DNA of 45,984 bases from Lachnospiraceae bacterium (GTDB lineage Bacteria > Bacillota > Clostridia > Lachnospirales > Lachnospiraceae), in contig JAAWOU010000025.1 of NCBI GenBank assembly GCA_022799755.1, positions 1 through 45,984 on the forward strand, given 5' to 3'. Within the stretch, counting starts at the first letter, position 1, and each line of letters opens with the position of its first letter. The position numbers and the translations under genes are program-made. Below are positions 7,873 through 20,014 of this stretch, piece after piece. A model generated the notes under the pieces. The model did not search any database. It was not told the DNA's origin and saw nothing but the letters and a program-made list of their open reading frames with translations.

Positions 7873-8790
7873 ATGGACGAGATACAGAAAAACTTACTGG
7901 AGCAGGTGGCAGGGCTGCATGAGATGCCCGCCGGAGCCTACAATATCCGTGCAAACGGAATGAGCGTAGACCGCTCCACCACCGCCCATATCGACATCGT
8001 GACCAAGACGGACAAACAGGGCATTGATATCGTCATCAAGCCCGGAACCAAAAAGGAAAGCGTGCACATTCCCGTAGTGTTAAGCCAGAGCGGATTGACC
8101 GAAATGGTCTACAACGATTTCTATGTGGGCGACGACTGCGACGTGACCATCGTAGCCGGCTGCGGCATCCACAACAGCGGCGACAGTGACAGCCGCCATG
8201 ACGGTCTCCACAGCTTCTACATAGGGAAGAACTCACATGTAAAATATGTGGAAAAGCACTATGGCAGCGGCGACGGCACAGGCGGACGCATCATGAACCC
8301 TGAGACAAAAGTGGAGGTGGGCGAGAACAGCTTCATGGAGATGGAGACCGTCCAGATCAAGGGCGTGGACTCCACCAAGCGCTTTACCGGCGCAAAGCTA
8401 GCAGACGGCGCCAGAATTGTCGTCACCGAAAAGCTCATGACCCATGGCAGCCAGGTAGCCGAGACCTCTTTCCAGGTGGATTTGGAGGGCGAGGGATCCA
8501 GCGCCAATATCATCTCCCGCTCCGTGGCAAGAGACGATTCCCGCCAGGTCTTCTATTCCAAGATAAACGGCAACAACCGCTGCAAGGGACATTCCGAATG
8601 CGACGGCATCATCATGGACAGGGCCCATATCAGCGCCATCCCGGAAATCACTGCCTCCCATCTGGACGCGGAGCTGATCCATGAAGCGGCCATCGGCAAG
8701 ATTGCCGGAGACCAGATCACCAAGCTGATGACTCTGGGGCTCACGGAGGCGGAGGCGGAAGCACAGATCGTAAACGGATTCCTGAAATAA
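7873..8790 (+). CDS. smsB: SufB/SufD-family Fe-S scaffold of the minimal system (SmsB)
   Basis: A 305-residue SufB-family beta-helix protein, clearly shorter than classical SufB (about 470) because the N-terminal region is lacking. The conserved C-terminal block is present: the IPEI segment, HLDAELIHEA with His and Glu, then IGKIAGDQI. The ATG at 7873 follows GAGGA at 7861-7865; the frame extends to 7819 without support. It lies 150 bases downstream of smsC; that gap contains no gene. In such minimal systems one B subunit replaces the SufB-SufD heterodimer. Assignment to the family is firm; the cysteine source is not encoded nearby. Confidence 0.85.
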   Translation: MDEIQKNLLEQVAGLHEMPAGAYNIRANGMSVDRSTTAHIDIVTKTDKQGIDIVIKPGTKKESVHIPVVLSQSGLTEMVYNDFYVGDDCDVTIVAGCGIHNSGDSDSRHDGLHSFYIGKNSHVKYVEKHYGSGDGTGGRIMNPETKVEVGENSFMEMETVQIKGVDSTKRFTGAKLADGARIVVTEKLMTHGSQVAETSFQVDLEGEGSSANIISRSVARDDSRQVFYSKINGNNRCKGHSECDGIIMDRAHISAIPEITASHLDAELIHEAAIGKIAGDQITKLMTLGLTEAEAEAQIVNGFLK

Positions 8791-8807
8791 AAGCATAAAA
8801 CAACACC

Positions 8808-8863
8808 CTCCGGGTAATGATAGTGGCAGTATAAATACCACATCAGAAACCCGGAGATTTTTT
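8808..8863 (+). terminator. Two-tier hairpin with T-tract that contains the nifJ ribosome binding site
   Basis: CTCCGGGT (8808-8815) pairs with ACCCGGAG (8849-8856), enclosing an inner stem TGATAGTGG/CCACATCA (8818-8826 with 8837-8844, one bulge). Six Ts (8858-8863) follow directly. The CGGAG of the 3' arm is the only Shine-Dalgarno sequence for the nifJ ATG at 8864. The element could therefore both end smsCB transcripts and mask nifJ translation in any transcript that reads through. Confidence 0.75.
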
Positions 8864-12637
<3,774 letters not shown>

Positions 12638-12649
12638 GAATCACAAGCC

Positions 12650-13153
12650 CTATCCCCTGACAGCTTCCTGCGTCCGTATGCCGCACACTGCCACAATCAG
12701 CGCAATGCATACTGCGATAACCAAGGCGGCCAACAGAAAATTCAGCGCCTGAATCCCATAGGGCGACACCAGAAAGACAGCACATTGCAGCACCACCATA
12801 CAGGCCCGCAGAAATTCCAGCCTTGCCGCCTTGTCCGGCTGCGCAGGACGGATTCGCTCCGCCACCTCCCCGAATAGCACATACAGGGCGTAGAGGCTGA
12901 CTGCCAGGGCAATGAGTTCCTCCACCGCATTCTCAAACTGCCATATCCAGTGCAGGAAATAATCCGCTGCCAGCACCAAAAACAGCGGGGCCACCCGCCC
13001 CTCTGCCGGCGTGGGCTCTTCATGGCTTCGGAGAGCCCCATAGAGAAGCAGCATCCCCACGAACGCAGGGAGCAGATTCAATCGCCCAATATAGAAATCA
13101 AGAAACGTAAATAAAATGCCCCATTTCAGATACTTCAAAGATTTCCGCTCCAC
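12650..13153 (-). CDS. Multi-pass membrane protein of unknown function, coupled to the M56 gene
   Basis: A 167-residue hydrophobic protein with about five predicted membrane segments and no recognised catalytic motif. The start is set at GTG 13153, which has AGAGGGGG just upstream and overlaps the end of the M56 peptidase gene by 19 bases; the longer frame upstream is only a shadow of that gene. As the last gene of the blaI-M56 operon it is probably repressed with it. Its role may be connected with whatever stress the M56 sensor detects, but this is only inferred from position. It converges on nifJ with a 12-base gap. Confidence 0.6.
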   Translation of the reverse strand: MERKSLKYLKWGILFTFLDFYIGRLNLLPAFVGMLLLYGALRSHEEPTPAEGRVAPLFLVLAADYFLHWIWQFENAVEELIALAVSLYALYVLFGEVAERIRPAQPDKAARLEFLRACMVVLQCAVFLVSPYGIQALNFLLAALVIAVCIALIVAVCGIRTQEAVRG

Positions 13154-15318
13154 ACTTCCCCCTCTTCTACCAGATTTCCGTCTATGTAAATCTGCACGAA
13201 AACGCCGGTTCTGTCCCCTTTCTTCCAGCAACAGCCCGGCTGGCTGTAGCCGTTTCCGCCCCCGCATACCAGCCTGGAGGCGCCCCCTGCCAGTTCTCCT
13301 CCGTCAAATACCGCACTGGCGTTTCCGCCGCTGTGGTACTGGCCGTAGCTTTCCACAGTTACGGCATCCGCCCCCTCTTTGGAAGCCTCGCCTGCCATGC
13401 GCCCCAGTTCCTCCCGGTACTCTGCAGGATCCATCGCTCCTGTATTGTCCTGGTTCCCTCCGACGCTCTTGCGCGCTCCCGCGCTATACTCCCGATTTCC
13501 GCCTGCTTCCTGGTTATCCAAATCAGTGGTCAGGACTTTCACCGTATGTCCCTCCAAAGACTCCTCCCCCAGATAAGACACTGTCACGTTCCTGCACTTA
13601 TACTCCAGGGAAAAATACTGGGGGTAACTCTCCTCTTCGACTACGTCATTCTGGTACCAGTTCAAACCCGGCCCGGCCTTTTCAAGCTGTCTGAAAACCC
13701 CCTCGTTGTACGCGGACAGATCTATCCGAAAATCCCCCAGCAAAGCGCTTCCGCTCAAAAGGGGCTCCGGGACATATGCCCCATTAACCTCCGTCTGCGC
13801 CTCCTGCACCAGCCAGACTTTCCAGCCTTCCTCCCGCGTCATTTCCAGCCTCCATTCCAGCCCTGTCCCGCTCTGCTGCCCATAAGGCATCGCGTATACC
13901 GTAGCACTCCCCTGTTTTTCATCGCAGGTCAGATTATATATCCGGTAGTTCATCAGCATGCCTTGGCTGTCTGTCGGGAAATACGCAGGGTATTCATCTG
14001 TTTCTCCCCGGGACATTCCCTCCCAGGTAGTAATGTCCTGCCTCAGAAACCATTTCTCAGCGAACTCCCCATACCGCGGAATCTCTTTCTCAGGCATCAC
14101 TGCCATTCGGTATATCGTATTACTTTCTTTGCAGGAACGCAGGAAAAGATAGATTGCCTCATAGGGCGTATGGGCATGGTAGCACCTGGCATAGAGCAGT
14201 GCTTTCTTAAGATCATCTACAGAGTCTACTCCGGGAATCTCCATGCGGTACATATCCCCGGCGGCACTGCCGATGGCGGACACCGTAAGCATCAGCGTAA
14301 TGCAAAGCGTCACCAGGCCTATCCTTTTGGGCACTTTCCGAAAATCCCGGATTCTGCGGATCCTGGTCTTCATGTTCCGGTAAGAACTGGCCATGTTGGA
14401 GGTGCCGATCTTTACAGGATTGCGCCCGGCTCCCTCCCCCATGCAGATCAGCAGTTCGCCGTACCCCCTGGCCGTCTCCTCGCCGCAGTATTCCAGCACC
14501 CTCTGATCACACAGAGCCTCACTGTCGTTCAGCAACGCTCCGGTCAGCAGCCAGGCAAAAGGATTGAACCAGTTCACCACCCGCACTGCATGCACCGCCA
14601 GATTGACCATCACGTCCCCATACCTTTTGTGCAGCAGTTCATGGAGTATGACCTGCTCCCCTGGCAGCACAGCATTTGCGGCAGATGCACCTGCTTCGGT
14701 TTGTGGGGATTCTGCCCCAATCACCGCCGACGGATCCACCACCGGCTCTGCCGGGGGCTTTCCATCCGTTTCATTTAATCGCTCCAGGCAGGCACGGCCG
14801 GTTAAGCCGCCCTGGGCGGGAAGCACCAGAACCGGGTGCATCAGCCCGCAGATATAGGGGGTGCGGCTATTGCAGACACGGATGTCCCTGCAGCCGGGCA
14901 CACCATATTTCCTGGCGACCTGATCCACATATTCCCGGACAGCCTCATCCGCCCCGGGAGCCAGCGCAACCCTCACCCGCAGCCATATCCACATGGCCAG
15001 ATAAAACAGGGCCAGCGCGCACGCCCCCCACAGATAGACCCTGCCCAGTATCTCGAACAGGCCATTATACTTCCCATTCTGCGCCAGGATTCTCGCCATT
15101 TCCACCCATCTGCCCACCGGAATCTGTCCAAAAACCGACAATGGCACAGGTATGGCCTCCACTCCCACGGGCACCAAAATCCTTGCCAGTAGCACCAGCC
15201 AAATGAAATAATGCCATCTGGCATCCAGCTTGTCATAAAACACCAGCTTCACCAGAACAATCAGCAGGCCGATCACTGTGACCGACGCCGTATATTCCAA
15301 TATGCTCCAAATATCCAT
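13135..15318 (-). CDS. M56-family (BlaR1/MecR1-like) membrane metallopeptidase sensor
   Basis: A 727-residue protein with N-terminal transmembrane helices (two within about residues 5-60, another near 105), a cytosolic M56 zinc peptidase loop with HELLHKRYGD (zinc-binding HExxH), another helix after about residue 310, and a long extracellular C-terminal region. That region does not show the penicillin-binding SxxK/SxN pattern clearly, so the ligand may not be a beta-lactam. The ATG at 15318 follows AGGGGGG, which overlaps the blaI stop. In the paradigm, ligand binding activates the peptidase, which inactivates the BlaI repressor. The partner repressor is directly upstream in the same operon. 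Confidence 0.85.
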   Translation of the reverse strand: MDIWSILEYTASVTVIGLLIVLVKLVFYDKLDARWHYFIWLVLLARILVPVGVEAIPVPLSVFGQIPVGRWVEMARILAQNGKYNGLFEILGRVYLWGACALALFYLAMWIWLRVRVALAPGADEAVREYVDQVARKYGVPGCRDIRVCNSRTPYICGLMHPVLVLPAQGGLTGRACLERLNETDGKPPAEPVVDPSAVIGAESPQTEAGASAANAVLPGEQVILHELLHKRYGDVMVNLAVHAVRVVNWFNPFAWLLTGALLNDSEALCDQRVLEYCGEETARGYGELLICMGEGAGRNPVKIGTSNMASSYRNMKTRIRRIRDFRKVPKRIGLVTLCITLMLTVSAIGSAAGDMYRMEIPGVDSVDDLKKALLYARCYHAHTPYEAIYLFLRSCKESNTIYRMAVMPEKEIPRYGEFAEKWFLRQDITTWEGMSRGETDEYPAYFPTDSQGMLMNYRIYNLTCDEKQGSATVYAMPYGQQSGTGLEWRLEMTREEGWKVWLVQEAQTEVNGAYVPEPLLSGSALLGDFRIDLSAYNEGVFRQLEKAGPGLNWYQNDVVEEESYPQYFSLEYKCRNVTVSYLGEESLEGHTVKVLTTDLDNQEAGGNREYSAGARKSVGGNQDNTGAMDPAEYREELGRMAGEASKEGADAVTVESYGQYHSGGNASAVFDGGELAGGASRLVCGGGNGYSQPGCCWKKGDRTGVFVQIYIDGNLVEEGEVWSGNL

Positions 15319-15326
15319 AAGCCCCC

Positions 15327-15686
15327 CTATATCTCGTCCAAGAGCCTGCGCAGTTCCTGCGCCTCTTTCTCGGTGAGCTGCCTGTCCTTTACAAAGGACG
15401 CCACCATGTTTCCCACGTTCCCCTGATACACCCGCTGCAGGAAGCTTTGCCGCTCCTGCCTCTCGCAGGCCTCCCTGGAGACAATGGCCCGGTACACATG
15501 GGGCGAGCGCTCCCTGTCCACTTCCAGAAAGCCCTTTGCGCACAGCCTGGTCAGAAAGGTATGTACCGTGTTCTTGTTCCACCTCTTTCCCAACTGCTCC
15601 GCCAGCTGGGGCTGGGTCTTCTCCCCCTGCCACAACAACTCCATCAGCATCCATTCACTCTCCGATATTCTCTCGTTCGTGCCCAT
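15327..15686 (-). CDS. BlaI/MecI-family winged-helix repressor
   Basis: A 119-residue repressor. The winged-helix DNA-binding domain spans about residues 5-75 (SESEWMLMELLW, then NKNTVHTFLTRLCAKGFLEV) and a C-terminal dimerisation helix follows. The ATG at 15686 is preceded by AGAGAGG; the longer frame to 15743 is not needed. The promoter upstream carries two TACA-N2-TGTA dyads, the BlaI/MecI-type operator, so the gene is almost certainly autoregulated. The operon continues into the M56 sensor and a membrane protein; no beta-lactamase or PBP2a gene is in the window, so the name blaI is not assigned. Confidence 0.9.
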   Translation of the reverse strand: MGTNERISESEWMLMELLWQGEKTQPQLAEQLGKRWNKNTVHTFLTRLCAKGFLEVDRERSPHVYRAIVSREACERQERQSFLQRVYQGNVGNMVASFVKDRQLTEKEAQELRRLLDEI

Positions 15687-15748
15687 TTTCCGACCTCTCT
15701 TTCTTCTCGCATGACATCGCGTCCTTTTACAGCCTGAAAGCAAACAAA

Positions 15749-15801
15749 CCTACAAGTGTAGTCTGTATTTTCATACTACACTTGTAGGCTTTCTTTGTCA
15801 A
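15749..15801 (-). promoter_or_regulatory. BlaI-type operator overlapping the repressor promoter
   Basis: On the minus strand TTGACA (15796-15801), a 17-base spacer and TAGTAT (15773-15778) form a strong promoter. Two inverted 14-base arms, CCTACAAGTGTAGT (15749-15762) and ACTACACTTGTAGG (15775-15788), are perfect complements of each other, and each arm is itself a near-palindrome of the TACA-N2-TGTA type. One dyad overlaps the -10 box, the other the transcription start, so repressor binding would block transcription. Confidence 0.9.
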
Positions 15802-15907
15802 GCTATTTTCCTAATTTACTTTTTTGTATTTTCGACTTACTGAACCTGGAACTCTTCCTGAACCGGTTTTGTTAAACCATGCTTCTTTTTCTTAAGCCGC
15901 GATCCTG

Positions 15908-16405
15908 CTACATTGCCTCATCAGGCACCACGCCCTCTTTCTGATACTTGCTCCACAGGCGATGGAACTTGAACGTATAGGCAATGGCCCATGCGCCAGC
16001 CAAAGGAATCAGCCAGCCCTGGATGGTGCCGTTCTGCAGAGCTACCATAGCCATGTTAAAAACGCCGTAGCACAGGACAATGATCGCGCATATCCTGCTC
16101 TTCCCAAACTGGAGCCAAAGTCCCAGTGCCAGAAGCAATGCCGCGTCTATCACAGATGCCATCAGCATATCCAGGAACAGCGCTGCCGCCACTGTCATCG
16201 CAGCAGAAAAATACAGTATAATCGCGCAAGCCCTGATATTGTTCCTGCAGGCTTTCATGCCGGGCAATTTATAGAATTCCTTTTTCGTCAGCTGTCCGCC
16301 CTGAGCCTTGCTCCTGATCACATCTTTTGAGGACACCACCCTCCCACAGTTGGGACAAAGCAGCGCACCCGCTTCCAGTTCCGTTCCACATGCCACACAT
16401 TTCAT
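15908..16405 (-). CDS. Zinc-ribbon membrane protein
   Basis: A 165-residue protein. An N-terminal zinc ribbon (CVACGTELEAGALLCPNCG, residues 3-21) is followed by a short charged linker and four hydrophobic segments between about residues 55 and 145. The start at 16405 puts the first Cys pair at residues 3 and 6, as is usual for this class; the frame upstream to 16525 has no support. Such zinc-ribbon membrane proteins are common in Lachnospiraceae and their function is unknown. It lies 145 bases downstream of the DegV gene on the same strand. Confidence 0.7.
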   Translation of the reverse strand: MKCVACGTELEAGALLCPNCGRVVSSKDVIRSKAQGGQLTKKEFYKLPGMKACRNNIRACAIILYFSAAMTVAAALFLDMLMASVIDAALLLALGLWLQFGKSRICAIIVLCYGVFNMAMVALQNGTIQGWLIPLAGAWAIAYTFKFHRLWSKYQKEGVVPDEAM

Positions 16406-16549
16406 CTCTATTTCTCTCCTTCTCGTAGTTCTGTCGTCCATTCCGTCCTGTCTGAACTGACCGCCGCCTCCGGCGATGCGTACTTTCTGCCAAAACTGCA
16501 GGGCTCCCCCACAAGGCGTATTCAATGCCTCATATATCCGGAACTTCCC

Positions 16550-17395
16550 TTACTTCCCGCCGGAGAAAAACGCCACTCCAATGGCTCCCGGCCCCACATG
16601 GGTTCCGATGGTGCCGCCTACGCTGGAGGTATCCAGAGCCTCCACGGAAGACTTCCAGAGCGCCTCATGATCCGCTATGTACTTGCGCAGCATGGAGTCG
16701 TCCAGCCCTGTATATCCCAAAAAGAAAGGCTTTCCGAAGTCAATGCCCCCGGTCTTTGCGATCTGCTCCGCCAGCAGATTGTTGCCCTGTTTGGATCCCC
16801 GGGCCTTTCCCAGTATGGCCACCTCGCCGTTTTGAATGGCTATGACGGGCTTGATGGACAGCAGGCTCCCTGCCATTGCAGCAGCCTTTGAGATGCGCCC
16901 GCCCTTTTTCAGATACTCCAATGTATCCAGCAGCGCCACCAGCCGTATTCTGGCCTTATCCGCCTCCAGGCGCTTCACGATTTCTCCTAAGGCCAGACCA
17001 TCATCCTTAAGCCTCAGGGCATATTCCACCAGGGCATGCTGCCCCAGGCTTGCATTGGCGCTGTCCACCACATGCACTTTATCTTTGAAGCTTTCCGCCG
17101 CTATACATGCGCTCTGCCATGTGCCGGACAGCTTTGAGGACAACGTGACTACAATCACCTGATATCCCTCCTCCACGGCCTGCCGGAATGCCTCCTCAAA
17201 GGCAAAAGGCGGCACCTGGCTGGTGACGGGAAGCTCGTCGCATTCTATCAGCTTTTCGTAGAACATCTCATGGGTCAGCGTTATACCGTCCTGGAATTCC
17301 TCCCGGCCAAAGGTGATGCTCACCGGCAGGATCACCAGATCCTCCCTCTTGTTATCCACAATGTCTGACGCGGAATCCGTAATGATCTTGATCAT
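16550..17395 (-). CDS. DegV-family fatty-acid-binding protein
   Basis: A 281-residue DegV protein, the family that binds acyl chains and in Firmicutes acts as FakB, presenting fatty acids to the kinase FakA. Typical motifs are ITDSASDI at residues 4-11, the TSQVPP loop near 58, SSKLSGTWQSA near 85 and the C-terminal GGTIGTHVGPGA with conserved HxGPGA. Length is normal. No fakA gene is nearby, so participation in fatty-acid incorporation is inferred from the family only. The tRNA cluster lies directly upstream on the same strand. Confidence 0.9.
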   Translation of the reverse strand: MIKIITDSASDIVDNKREDLVILPVSITFGREEFQDGITLTHEMFYEKLIECDELPVTSQVPPFAFEEAFRQAVEEGYQVIVVTLSSKLSGTWQSACIAAESFKDKVHVVDSANASLGQHALVEYALRLKDDGLALGEIVKRLEADKARIRLVALLDTLEYLKKGGRISKAAAMAGSLLSIKPVIAIQNGEVAILGKARGSKQGNNLLAEQIAKTGGIDFGKPFFLGYTGLDDSMLRKYIADHEALWKSSVEALDTSSVGGTIGTHVGPGAIGVAFFSGGK

Positions 17396-17507
17396 AAATC
17401 CCCCTTTTTATGAAACTCTCTTCTGGAAAAAAGTATACGTAAATCTATCTGCGAATCGGTTTTCCCGGGCAGGCAATTCCGAAAGCGGAGTTCCGGCGGA
17501 CAAAAAA

Positions 17508-17580
17508 TGGGGCCTATAGGGCTCGAACCTATGACCCTCTGCTTGTAAGGCAGATGCTCTCCCAGCTGAGCTAAGACCCC
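17508..17580 (-). tRNA. tRNA-Val (anticodon TAC)
   Basis: Minus-strand cloverleaf beginning GGGGTCT, anticodon arm TCTGC-CTTACAA-GCAGA (TAC), T-loop GGTTCGAGCC, closing AGGCCCC plus A. CCA is not encoded. Last of a four-tRNA cluster. Confidence 0.95.
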
Positions 17581-17653
17581 TTTACACACCAATATGATGT
17601 GCCGCATATATAGAACACACCCTATCGCTGTCTCCCTATAAAGAAATGCAGAA

Positions 17654-17727
17654 CGACCCAGATCGGACTCGAACCGACGACCTCCGCCGTGACAGGGCGG
17701 CGCTCTAACCAACTGAGCCACTGGGCC
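17654..17727 (-). tRNA. tRNA-Asp (anticodon GTC)
   Basis: Minus-strand cloverleaf beginning GGCCCAG, anticodon arm CCGCC-CTGTCAC-GGCGG (GTC), T-loop GGTTCGAGTCC, closing CTGGGTC plus G. CCA is not encoded. Confidence 0.95.
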
Positions 17728-17798
17728 ATATTTTATTACAATTCTGCCTGACAGAACTATAATCTCAATTTGAAATCTGCGGTGAGAATACTCTCCAA

Positions 17799-17872
17799 TG
17801 GACCTTCGGGGACTCGAACCCAGGACCGACCGGTTATGAGCCGGTTGCTCTAACCAACTGAGCTAAAGGTCC
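17799..17872 (-). tRNA. tRNA with anticodon CAT: elongator Met or Ile2
   Basis: Minus-strand cloverleaf beginning GGACCTT, anticodon arm ACCGG-CTCATAA-CCGGT (CAT), closing AAGGTCC plus A. The acceptor end is fully paired, so it is not initiator tRNA. The choice between elongator Met and lysidine-modified Ile2 cannot be settled by eye; the GGACCTT acceptor resembles Ile2 genes of Bacillus as I remember them. Confidence 0.9.
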
Positions 17873-17911
17873 GCATACCCTTTCGGGCTTTCAAAATCAT
17901 GTTTACTTTGA

Positions 17912-17983
17912 TGACTCCAACGGGAATCGAACCCGTGTTACCGCCGTGAAAGGGCGATGTCTTAACCGCTTGACCATGGAGCC
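17912..17983 (-). tRNA. tRNA-Glu (anticodon TTC)
   Basis: Minus-strand cloverleaf beginning GGCTCCA, anticodon loop CTTTCAC (TTC), T-loop GGTTCGATTCC, closing TGGAGTC plus A. First gene of the cluster Glu, Met/Ile2, Asp, Val. Confidence 0.95.
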
Positions 17984-18052
17984 GTAATAGCCATGTCTCT
18001 CCGGCTGTGCTGCACAATTCCAAGCCGCCCTCTTCATGACGGCCCGACATCT

Positions 18053-18081
18053 ATAATACCATAATCGCCTCTATTTGACAA
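18053..18081 (-). promoter_or_regulatory. Promoter of the four-tRNA cluster
   Basis: Minus-strand TTGTCA (18076-18081) and TATTAT (18053-18058) with a 17-base spacer, 70 bases upstream of tRNA-Glu. Confidence 0.8.
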
Positions 18082-18150
18082 GAGGGATTTGCAAGTTTTT
18101 TTATGCAAAATTTTTGCAAATTTTTTCTTAAAATCCTCCCGAATCCGGAA

Positions 18151-18178
18151 GAGGGGAGAGGCTTACGCCCCTCCCCTC
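18151..18178 (-). terminator. Strong GC hairpin after the solute-binding protein gene
   Basis: Arms 18151-18162 and 18167-18178 pair over 12 positions with one mismatch around a TTAC loop, 28 bases past the stop codon of the lipoprotein gene. The T-run follows only after about 17 bases, so it may be an RNA-stabilising hairpin as well as a terminator. Confidence 0.6.
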
Positions 18179-18205
18179 TCGGAAGTGCTCACTCTTATAT
18201 CAGTT

Positions 18206-19903
18206 TTAGTTTGTCTTCAGGAATTCCTGCGCCTGCTTCTGCATCTCGGCATATACCGTGTCCGCGCCTGCCGTGGTCATCTTATCTTTCAGCTTCGCAA
18301 TGTCTCCTGCCGGGTCGTCCGTAAAGCCAAGGCCAAGAAGCTTGTAATCCGAGTTGAAGATCTCCGTCATGGCCGCAATCTCATTCTTTACGTTGGTGTC
18401 GTCAAATACAAATGTCTGATAACGTCTGCTGCGGGCGCTCTCTTTCCAGGCTGCGTTCAGTTCTTCCAGGCCCGGGATGCCTCCCTCCACTACACGCCAG
18501 CTGGCATCGTTGCGCACGCCCCAGTTGCAGTTGCCGTCATAAGCATAATTGGAGCTGTCGGGCAGGGATACCAGAGCGTTATCACCCGAGGCCTGCCAAT
18601 GCTTGCCCTCAATACCGTAGCAGAACAGACTGTTGACTTCCACATCGTTGCGCAGATAGTCAAGAGCCATCAGAGCGCGCTCCGGATGTTTGGATTTGGA
18701 GAAGATACTCATACCGTTGGCCAGATAGGAGTTCAGGACAGGCGGTACGCCTTCCTGGGCGTCAAATACACGCACGTCCCATTCCGGATGCTCGGTTGCC
18801 ATCTGCGCATAGATACTTTTTGCCGTATTGGCGTTGCACAGAGCCATCGCAGACTTTCCGGCCTGGAAGCTCTCCGTATTGTTCTGGGTATTTACTACGG
18901 CGTTCTTGCTCCAGAAGCCCCGGTCTCTCCAGTCCTTAAGACGCTCAATGACAGCCTGGAACTGTGCCTGATCGTAATTTCCTTTTACTTCGGCATCGTC
19001 GTCAAGTTCGCTTACGCTGCCGATAGCCTGCCAGTTGCCGATGCCGGCCACCTTTTCCTCCGACTCCCAGTTGGCCTTTTCCCACATGCGGTCAAAGACA
19101 AACAGCTTGTCATAGTCGGAACCCACGTCCAGGGGAATCAGGGTAGGCTCATTTGCCACAATGGCGTCCATGTAGGCTTCCGCCTCGTCCAGCGACGCAA
19201 CGGACTGAATCTCGTACTTGTCCATCAGATCGCCCCGAACCATGTAGACATAGGAAGTGATCTCCTTGTAGTTCATCGGCAGCATAAATACCTGCCCGTT
19301 TACCTTTGCCTGCTCCCAGGCTTCCGGATATATGGTCTGGGCCGTCATAGGCGCATAGGTGTCCAGCGCCTCCTGGGTAATCTCCCAGAAACCCTGCTTT
19401 GTGGCCTGGGCATTGTAGAAGCACCAGTCAGCCGTATAGATCATATCCCAGTCTTCTCCAGAGGCAAAGATCAAAGGATACTTCTGCTCATACTCGCCCC
19501 AGCTCATGAATTTCACGTCAATGGTCGCATTGATTTCCGCTTTCAGCTTCTCGTTGATCTTTGCAAATACTTCGTCGTTGTCCACAGGACGGTCCCCGAT
19601 CAGATACATCGTCAGGGTCACTTCCTCGGAGATGTCCGGCCCACCCGCTTCCGTCCCGGATTCCGGCTCTGATTCGGAATCCGAAGCCGACTTTGATTCG
19701 GAATCCGAAGCCGACTTTGATTCGGAATCCGAAGCCGACTTTGATTCGGAATCCGAAGCCGATTCTGATTCCTGGGACGTGCTCGAAGTCTCCGGTGTAT
19801 CCGATACGTCCGAGGACGCAGGTTTGCTTCCGCATCCGCCCAGCGTACTGATTCCCAGCAGCAATGCCATGAGCAGGCCTGTGATTCTTGTTCTCTTTCT
19901 CAT
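18206..19903 (-). CDS. Sugar ABC transporter substrate-binding lipoprotein (LplA type)
   Basis: A 565-residue extracellular binding protein. The signal peptide ends in the lipobox LGGC (Cys near residue 24). A Ser/Asp/Glu-rich tether follows, containing four tandem octapeptides SASDSESK/E encoded by a 24-base repeat (19671-19766), then the family-1-like binding domain and a C-terminal region resembling DUF3502. ATG 19903 has AAGGAGGA upstream. It is the third gene after the LplB- and LplC-type permeases; the 111-base gap before it holds two small palindromes that could favour its separate expression. No ATPase gene is present, as is usual for systems sharing an MsmX-like ATPase. Substrate unknown. 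Confidence 0.88.
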   Translation of the reverse strand: MRKRTRITGLLMALLLGISTLGGCGSKPASSDVSDTPETSSTSQESESASDSESKSASDSESKSASDSESKSASDSESEPESGTEAGGPDISEEVTLTMYLIGDRPVDNDEVFAKINEKLKAEINATIDVKFMSWGEYEQKYPLIFASGEDWDMIYTADWCFYNAQATKQGFWEITQEALDTYAPMTAQTIYPEAWEQAKVNGQVFMLPMNYKEITSYVYMVRGDLMDKYEIQSVASLDEAEAYMDAIVANEPTLIPLDVGSDYDKLFVFDRMWEKANWESEEKVAGIGNWQAIGSVSELDDDAEVKGNYDQAQFQAVIERLKDWRDRGFWSKNAVVNTQNNTESFQAGKSAMALCNANTAKSIYAQMATEHPEWDVRVFDAQEGVPPVLNSYLANGMSIFSKSKHPERALMALDYLRNDVEVNSLFCYGIEGKHWQASGDNALVSLPDSSNYAYDGNCNWGVRNDASWRVVEGGIPGLEELNAAWKESARSRRYQTFVFDDTNVKNEIAAMTEIFNSDYKLLGLGFTDDPAGDIAKLKDKMTTAGADTVYAEMQKQAQEFLKTN

Positions 19904-20014
19904 AAACAGTTCCTCCTTTTACAGGTTTAAAAAATTTGGTTTCTATATATAGAATCAAAGACATGATTCTATTATCATGTATAAAAAAATTCTTGCGAAC
20001 TTTTTTAATCTTTG

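Noticed and set aside
12650..15801. Beta-lactam resistance operon
   Set aside because: Only the repressor and sensor are present; no beta-lactamase or penicillin-binding protein gene is linked, and the sensor domain lacks a clear penicillin-binding motif pattern.
18089..19672. 527-codon plus-strand frame opposite the solute-binding protein
   Set aside because: It is the antisense shadow of the lipoprotein gene; the minus frame has a signal peptide, lipobox and ribosome site.
19671..19766. Short tandem repeats considered as a CRISPR array
   Set aside because: The units are 24 bp, contiguous with no spacers, and in frame in the lipoprotein tether.
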